Shown here one piece after another: positions 58,688 through 64,000 of a stretch of 64,000 nt of DNA. The notes below the pieces were generated by a model, which saw only the letters and a program-made list of their open reading frames with translations, had not been told where the DNA came from and made no database searches. Each line of letters opens with the position of its first letter. Position 1 is the first letter of the stretch. The stretch is from the NCBI GenBank assembly GCA_036404435.1, contig DASWZN010000018.1:72179-136178 (forward strand). Direction: 5' to 3'. The DNA comes from DASWZN01 sp036404435 (lineage in GTDB: Bacteria > Acidobacteriota > Terriglobia > Bryobacterales > Bryobacteraceae). The position numbers and the translations under genes are program-made.

Positions 58688-59846
58688 GCGCCCGCTCCGC
58701 CGGAGCAAGCCGCCGCAGATGCCCGACCGCTTCCGCAACGGCCTCCACCAGCGCCTCCACCTGCTCGGCGGTATTCAGCCGGCCCAGCGAAAAGCGGATC
58801 GTGCCGCGCGCGCGGTCCGCGCTGAGACCGATGGCGGTGAGCACGTGCGACGGCTCGACGGCCCCGCTCGAACAGGCCGCGCCGCTCGACACCGCGAACC
58901 CCTTCAAGTCGAGAGCGATCACCAGCGCCTCGCCGCGAATGCCGTCGAAATACATGCTGGAGGTGTTGGGCGTGCGCGGCGCCCCGCCGCCGTTGACGCC
59001 CGCGCCGGGGACGCGGTCGAGCATCGCCGCCTCCAGGCGGTCCCGCAATCCCCGCAGCCGCTCCGCCTCGGCCTCGCCGTTCTCGGCCAGCCACTCCGCC
59101 GCGCGTCCCAACGCCACCGCGCCCGGCACGTTCTCCGTCCCCGGCCGCCGGTCCCGCTCGTGGTGCCCGCCGAATTGAATCGAGCCGATCGGCGTCCCCT
59201 TGCGAACGAACAGCGCGCCCTCGCCCTTCGGCGCGTACACCTTGTGCCCGCTCACCGAATAGAGGTCCACGCCCAGCGCCGCGACATCCACCGGGATCTT
59301 GCCCAGCGCCTGCACGCCATCCGAGTGGAACACCACGCCGGCCTCTCGTGCAATGCGCGCGATCTCCGCAATCGGCTGCACCGTGCCCAGCTCGTTGTTC
59401 GCGTGCATCACCGAAATCAAGACCGTCGAAGGCCGCAGCGCCCGCCGGATGGCGTCCGGATCCACCACGCCCTCCGGGCTGACCGGCACTCGCGTCACCT
59501 CGACGCCCTCGCGCTCGAGCTGCGCGCAGGCGCCCAGCACCGCCGGATGCTCGATGGCCGTCGCGATCAGGTGCCTCGCCGTCCGCGCCGCGTTGCGCAC
59601 CACGCCGAATAGAGCCAGGTTATCGGCCTCGGTGCCCCCGCTCAGGAACACGATCTCCTGCGGCTCGGCGTGAATCAGCCCCGCCATCTGCCACCGCGCC
59701 GTCTCCAGGTGCTGTTTCGCCCGCTGGCCGTAATGATGGATACTGGAGGCGTTCCCGAAATCTTCGCGCAACAGCGGCGCCATCGCCTCGAATACTTCGG
59801 GCGAGACCGGCGTGGTTGCGTTGTGATCGAAGTAATAGCGGGTCAT
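58680..59846 (-). CDS. Cysteine desulfurase (NifS/IscS type)
   Basis: 388 residues. PLP enzyme producing persulfide from cysteine for tRNA thiolation and Fe-S clusters. It begins YYFDHNATTPVSPEV; LSGGTEADNLAL and SVMHANNELGTVQPI are conserved, PLP lysine in SVSGHKVYAPKGEGA, and the active-site Cys loop is SSGAACSSGAVEPSHVL. Its partner mnmA follows with an 8-nt overlap. Divergent from the SAM hydrolase gene, 19 bp between start codons. Confidence 0.96.
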   Translation of the reverse strand: MTRYYFDHNATTPVSPEVFEAMAPLLREDFGNASSIHHYGQRAKQHLETARWQMAGLIHAEPQEIVFLSGGTEADNLALFGVVRNAARTARHLIATAIEHPAVLGACAQLEREGVEVTRVPVSPEGVVDPDAIRRALRPSTVLISVMHANNELGTVQPIAEIARIAREAGVVFHSDGVQALGKIPVDVAALGVDLYSVSGHKVYAPKGEGALFVRKGTPIGSIQFGGHHERDRRPGTENVPGAVALGRAAEWLAENGEAEAERLRGLRDRLEAAMLDRVPGAGVNGGGAPRTPNTSSMYFDGIRGEALVIALDLKGFAVSSGAACSSGAVEPSHVLTAIGLSADRARGTIRFSLGRLNTAEQVEALVEAVAEAVGHLRRLAPAERAHA

Positions 59847-59865
59847 TGCCCAGCCTCTTTCTATT

Positions 59866-60654
59866 ATGGCGCGACCGATCGTTACGCTGACAACCGACTT
59901 CGGCCTCTCGGATCATTTCACCGGGGCCATGAAGGGCGTCATCCTGCGCATCGCGCCGTCGGCCGAGATCGTCGACATCACGCACCAGGTGAGCGCTTTC
60001 GAAATCACCGAGGCCGCCTTCGTCATCAGCGAGGCGTACCGCTATTTCCCGAAGAAGACCGTACATGTGGTGGTGATCGATCCCGGCGTGGGCACCGCAC
60101 GCCGCCCCATCGTTGCCGAGGCCGCCGGGCAGTTCTTCGTCGCGCCCGACAACGGCGTGCTCTCGATGATCTACGCGCGCGAGAAGCACAAGGTGCGCGC
60201 CGTCACTTCGGACCGGCATTTTCTCAAGCCCGTCAGCCGCACTTTCCACGGCCGCGACATCTTCGCTCCCACCGCCGCCCATCTGGCCGCGGGCGCGCGT
60301 CCGGCCAGCTTCGGCCGCCTCATCCAGGACTATTGCCGGCTACGCTTCGCCGAGCCGCTGCGCATCGGCAAGCGCGTCTGGCAGGGCACGGTTCTCAAGG
60401 TGGATCGCTTCGGGAACCTGATTCTGAACCTTCACATCGCCGAGTTCCCCGGCCTCGAAACCCGCCCCTTCCAGCTCCTGTGCGGCCAAGTCACCATCGA
60501 CCATCTGAACGCCACCTTCGCCGAAGGCGCGCCCGGCGAGCCGCTCCTCATCGTTGGCAGTTCGGGCTATCTCGAAGTCGTAGCCAACCGGGCCTCCGCC
60601 GCCAAGGTCCTCGGCTGCGCCACCGGCTCCCCGGTGGATCTCACGATCTGGTAA
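59866..60654 (+). CDS. SAM hydrolase (DUF62 family)
   Basis: 262 residues. S-adenosyl-L-methionine hydrolase (adenosine-forming) family, cleaving SAM to adenosine and methionine. It begins IVTLTTDFGLSDHFTGAMKG (catalytic Asp in TTDFG), then VVVIDPGVGTARRPIV, FVAPDNGVLS and RTFHGRDIFAPTAAHL, the usual DUF62 motifs; the fluorinase-specific loop is not seen. The C-terminal domain contains VDRFGNLILNL. Length is normal. Confidence 0.93.
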   Translation: MARPIVTLTTDFGLSDHFTGAMKGVILRIAPSAEIVDITHQVSAFEITEAAFVISEAYRYFPKKTVHVVVIDPGVGTARRPIVAEAAGQFFVAPDNGVLSMIYAREKHKVRAVTSDRHFLKPVSRTFHGRDIFAPTAAHLAAGARPASFGRLIQDYCRLRFAEPLRIGKRVWQGTVLKVDRFGNLILNLHIAEFPGLETRPFQLLCGQVTIDHLNATFAEGAPGEPLLIVGSSGYLEVVANRASAAKVLGCATGSPVDLTIW

Positions 60655-60759
60655 GACGGCGGGTTCCCCACGTCGCGGGCAGGGCCACGGTCCCTTTGGG
60701 TGTAGAATTGTTTCCGGTCCGAACCTCTCGATACCAATTCGCGAGGAAAGAGCTCAGCC

Positions 60760-63700
60760 ATGACGAAACTGCTATGGATCGCTGGGGCTGTCGTCGCCCT
60801 GCTGGCGCTCTCGGGCGCTGCGGGTACCCAGTTAAACGTGGCCCCGAGCAAACTGTTGTCGCTGGCAAGTCTGCCCGTCGGACCGCGGTCACCGGCCGGG
60901 GCCACTGTCGGCAGACCCTTGGTGGCCGAGGGCTACGGCAAGCTGCCGCTGGCGTTCGAGCCCAACCTGGGCCCGACCGACGCGCGGGTGCGGTTTATCG
61001 CGCGGGGCGGCGGGATGACGGCCTTCTTCACCGATACCGAAGCGGTCATGGTGCTCAGCCGGGCGGAGCGGCGCGATCCCAAAGCGTTGCCACAGGAGCG
61101 GCGGGAGCCGGGCAAGGTCGAGCAGGCCGTGGTGCGGATGAAGCTGGAGGGCGCCATGAAACCCCGCCAGGCTGTGGGGCTGGACAAGCTGCCCGGCATC
61201 AGCAACTACTTCATCGGCAACGATCCGAAGAAGTGGCGCACGGACGTGCCGCACTACGCGCGCGTCGAGTACGACGGCGTGTACCCGGGCATCAACCTGG
61301 TGTGGTACGGGAACCAGCGCCAGTTGGAGTACGACTTCGTGGTGGCGCCGGGCTCGGACCCCAAGCAGATCCAGGTGGCCTATGAGGGAGTGGAGTCGGT
61401 GGGAGTGGCGGCGGACGGGGAACTGGTGCTGCGGACGGCGCTGGGCGAGGTGCGGCAGCAGCAGCCGCGCGTGTACCAGGAAGTCGACGGAAAGCGCGCG
61501 GCGGTGGGGGCGCGGTACGCGCTCCTGGCGCGCAACCGGGTGAGCTTCGAGCTGGCGAAATACGACCGCAAGCGAGAGTTGCGCATCGACCCGGTGGTGC
61601 TGGTCTACTCTACCTACCTGGGCGGCACCGGCAGTGACGGTGGCGCCGCCATAGCGGTGGACGGGGCGGGCGCGGCCTACATCACCGGCATCGCAGGGTC
61701 GGTCGACTTCCCCACCCAGTCGCCGTTCCAGGACGCCTATGGGGGCGGACAGGACGTGTTCGTCGCCAAACTGGCGCCCACCGGCGACGCACTGATCTAC
61801 TCCACCTACCTGGGCGGCAGCGGCTACGATGTCGGCAACGCCATCGCGGTGGATGGAGCCGGCTCGGCCTACGTCACCGGAATTACCATGTCCGCCAACT
61901 TTCCTGTCCAATCGCCTTACCAGGCTTCCATTCAGGGCGATAGCAACGCTTTCGTGACTAAGCTGGCGCCGGCGGGCAACGCTCTGGTCTACTCCACCTA
62001 CCTAGGTGGATACCGCGACAGTTTCGGCCAGGGAATAGCGGTGGACGGAGTGGGCTCGGCCTATGTAACGGGCCAGACTGGCTCGGGCGACTTCCCAACC
62101 CAATCGCCGTACCAGGCGAGCCTCAAGGGATACTCTAGCGCCTTTGTGACCAAGCTCGTCCCGGCCGGAAACGCGCTGGTGTACTCGACGTTCTTGGGTG
62201 GCAGCGGCATTGATGTAGGCACCGGCATCGCTGTAGACGGAACAGGTGCGGCTTATGTGACGGGCAACACGAGTTCGACCGACTTCCCCGTTAAGTTTCC
62301 CGTGCAGGACACATATGGGGGCGGAAACGCGGACGCCTTTGTGACCAAGCTCACGCCTGCAGGCAACGCTCTCGTCTACTCCACGTACCTGGGGGGCAGC
62401 GGGTTCGATCAGGGGTTTGCCATAGCGGTAGATGGGACGGGTTCGGCGTATGTCGCGGGCAGCACGGAGTCGCCCAACTTCCCCGTCCAGGAGGCATACC
62501 AGAGCGCTCTCCGAGGGCCCGGCAATGCTTTCGTGACGAAGCTGACACCGGCCGGCTCCCTCACCTATTCCACCTACCTGGGAGGCAGCGGCGCGCTCGG
62601 GGACGGGGCCGGCGGCATCGCGGTCGATGCTGCGGACTCGGCCTACGTCACGGGTACAGCGTCTTCGGTTGATTTTCCCACCAAATCGGCGTATCAGAGC
62701 ACCCTCCGAGGAGTCTCAAGCGCATTCGCGACCAAGCTGGCGGGGTACCCGGGGGCATTCGTTCTGTTGAGCCCGGCCCAAGGCGCGACCGGGATTTCGA
62801 TCAATCCAACTCTAAGCTGGGATGCCTCGCCGTTTGCCACCTCCTACGACCTCTACTTTGGCACGTCGTCCTCGCCCCCGATTATGACGACCACCAGTGG
62901 CACAAGCTATGCCCTGGGGGCGCTGTCGCCTGAGACAACCTACTACTGGCAGGTCGTGGCCAGCGATAGCTCGGGCTCGGCCTCCTCCGGGATCTGGTCT
63001 TTCACGACGGCGGCGCCGCCCGCGCCGCCACTGTTGCTCCTGCCCGCCAACGGAGCCACGGGCGTGACAACGCCTGTCTTGAGCTGGAATGCCGCTAGCG
63101 GCGCAACCTCCTACGACGTGTCCTTCGGAACGCAGGCGTGGCCGCCGTTGGTGACCAACACGACGGGAACGAATTATAGTCCTGGGACGCTGGTGGCGAG
63201 CACGACCTATTACTGGCAGGTCGTGGCTACGAACAGCGTCGGCTCAGCGAGTTCCGCCACATGGTCGTTCACGACGCTGGTATCCGCGCCACCAGGGCCG
63301 GCGCTGGTCTCGCCCTCCAACGGGGCCGCCGGGGTTTCGCTGACGCCAACGGTCAACTGGAACGCTGCGACCGATGCAACCTCCTACGACGTGTACTTCG
63401 GGACCGCTTCCCCACCGCCTCTGGCGACCAACACGATCGGCACCAGCTACAGTCCGGGCACGCTCAGTCCGGGCACGGCCTACTACTGGCAGGTTGTGGC
63501 CAAGAATAGCGGCGGCTCGACCAGTTCCGGCACCTGGTCGTTCACGACCGCCGCTCCGGCGGCCGGCTTGCTGTTCGTGCCCGTCGCCCCCTGCCGCGTG
63601 GCAGACACGCGCAACTCCGGCGGCCCGTTCGGCGGACCCACGATGACGGCCGGCTCTACGCGCTCCTTCGCGATTCCTCAAAGCGCGTGCAGCATTCCGA

Positions 63701-64000
63701 GCACGGCTCTGGAGTACTCGTTGAACGTGACGGTGGTGCCCGCAGGGCCGCTGGGCTACTTGTCGCTGTGGCCCACCGGGCAGACGCAGCCGTACGTCTC
63801 CACGTTGAACTCCCCTGGCGGCATCGTGCTGGCCAACGCGGCCCTGGTCCCGGCCGGCTCGGGCGGGGCGGTGAGCGTCTACGTCAGCGACGAGACCGAT
63901 GTGATCCTCGATATCGACGGCTACTTCGCTACGAGCACCGGCACGACTTCGTATTCGTTCTATCCCGCCCCGCCGTGCCGCATCGCCGACACGCGAAACG
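60760..64000 (+). CDS. SBBP-repeat/FN3 surface protein (partial, runs off the window)
   Basis: At least 1080 residues; no stop before the window end. ATG with GAGGAAAG upstream; signal peptide MTKLLWIAGAVVALLALSG. An N-terminal beta domain (to about 280) is followed by six SBBP-like repeats of 63-65 residues, each with YSTYLGGSG, IAVDGxGxAYVTG and FVTKL (from about 61600 to 62750). Three FN3-type domains follow (SWNAATSYDVYFG, TYYWQVVA, WSFTT; 62757-63555). A C-terminal domain starts with CRVADTRN and has a second CRIADTRN at the end, so another repeat type begins. It is probably a secreted adhesin or matrix protein. In-frame repeats are well conserved, so recent duplication is likely. Confidence 0.9.
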   Translation, partial: MTKLLWIAGAVVALLALSGAAGTQLNVAPSKLLSLASLPVGPRSPAGATVGRPLVAEGYGKLPLAFEPNLGPTDARVRFIARGGGMTAFFTDTEAVMVLSRAERRDPKALPQERREPGKVEQAVVRMKLEGAMKPRQAVGLDKLPGISNYFIGNDPKKWRTDVPHYARVEYDGVYPGINLVWYGNQRQLEYDFVVAPGSDPKQIQVAYEGVESVGVAADGELVLRTALGEVRQQQPRVYQEVDGKRAAVGARYALLARNRVSFELAKYDRKRELRIDPVVLVYSTYLGGTGSDGGAAIAVDGAGAAYITGIAGSVDFPTQSPFQDAYGGGQDVFVAKLAPTGDALIYSTYLGGSGYDVGNAIAVDGAGSAYVTGITMSANFPVQSPYQASIQGDSNAFVTKLAPAGNALVYSTYLGGYRDSFGQGIAVDGVGSAYVTGQTGSGDFPTQSPYQASLKGYSSAFVTKLVPAGNALVYSTFLGGSGIDVGTGIAVDGTGAAYVTGNTSSTDFPVKFPVQDTYGGGNADAFVTKLTPAGNALVYSTYLGGSGFDQGFAIAVDGTGSAYVAGSTESPNFPVQEAYQSALRGPGNAFVTKLTPAGSLTYSTYLGGSGALGDGAGGIAVDAADSAYVTGTASSVDFPTKSAYQSTLRGVSSAFATKLAGYPGAFVLLSPAQGATGISINPTLSWDASPFATSYDLYFGTSSSPPIMTTTSGTSYALGALSPETTYYWQVVASDSSGSASSGIWSFTTAAPPAPPLLLLPANGATGVTTPVLSWNAASGATSYDVSFGTQAWPPLVTNTTGTNYSPGTLVASTTYYWQVVATNSVGSASSATWSFTTLVSAPPGPALVSPSNGAAGVSLTPTVNWNAATDATSYDVYFGTASPPPLATNTIGTSYSPGTLSPGTAYYWQVVAKNSGGSTSSGTWSFTTAAPAAGLLFVPVAPCRVADTRNSGGPFGGPTMTAGSTRSFAIPQSACSIPSTALEYSLNVTVVPAGPLGYLSLWPTGQTQPYVSTLNSPGGIVLANAALVPAGSGGAVSVYVSDETDVILDIDGYFATSTGTTSYSFYPAPPCRIADTRN

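Overview
The window is about 64 kb of GC-rich bacterial chromosome. The gene set points to an Acidobacteriota member of the Solibacter/Bryobacter type: two Oar-like TonB receptors with an N-terminal carboxypeptidase-regulatory-like domain, a PadR-HAAS operon, an ECF sigma operon with DUF4252 proteins, and a large SBBP-repeat surface protein. This placement is inferred from gene content, not from a marker gene.

Layout. (1) 1-8192, minus strand: an exopolysaccharide/capsule operon with an RHH regulator, Wza-like exporter, tyrosine autokinase co-polymerase, flippase, GT2, O-antigen-ligase-like polymerase and a GT4 cut by the window edge. (2) 8613-12622: an Lhr-type helicase broken by an internal deletion and frameshift. 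(3) 12964-13343: two tiny ORFs in a locally AT-richer patch. (4) 13390-17903: a Rieske/cytochrome b operon that ends in a PAP2-Wzi fusion. (5) 18088-21011: a DmsE/MtrA-like decaheme cytochrome and an MtrB/PioB-like porin, i.e. an outer-membrane electron conduit. (6) 20997-39128: a second polysaccharide locus with GTs, polymerase, flippase, kinase-less co-polymerase, SLBB exporter and initiating sugar-phosphate transferase. Embedded in it is a tightly coupled operon of an HPr-kinase-like ATPase, a TonB receptor and a nucleotidyltransferase-MFS fusion. (7) 39387-39463: initiator tRNA. (8) 39523-45939: an ECF sigma/anti-sigma/DUF4252 operon, two zinc peptidases and a PadR-HAAS-hydrolase operon. 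(9) 46152-60654: mostly housekeeping genes (serC, ilvD, ROK kinase, mnmA, cysteine desulfurase, SAM hydrolase), with a TonB receptor and its His/Cys-rich partner, an EAL-HDOD protein, a lone ExbD and a VapBC module inserted between DUF1161 and mnmA. (10) 60760 to the end: an SBBP/FN3 repeat protein that runs off the window.

How it fits together. The two polysaccharide loci each contain a full Wzx/Wzy-type set, but only the first has a kinase-domain co-polymerase and only the second has an initiating transferase. The Wzi-like barrel needed for surface attachment sits in the respiratory operon. A direct repeat TTTTAC-N5-TTTTAC occurs upstream of three transcription units: Rieske/Wzi, HPrK-like/TonB, and sugar transferase/GT. 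It may tie the polysaccharide genes and the respiratory operon into one regulon. The most interesting structural observations are that shared motif, the NTase-MFS fusion operon, the 24-bp direct repeats flanking VapBC, and the broken helicase.
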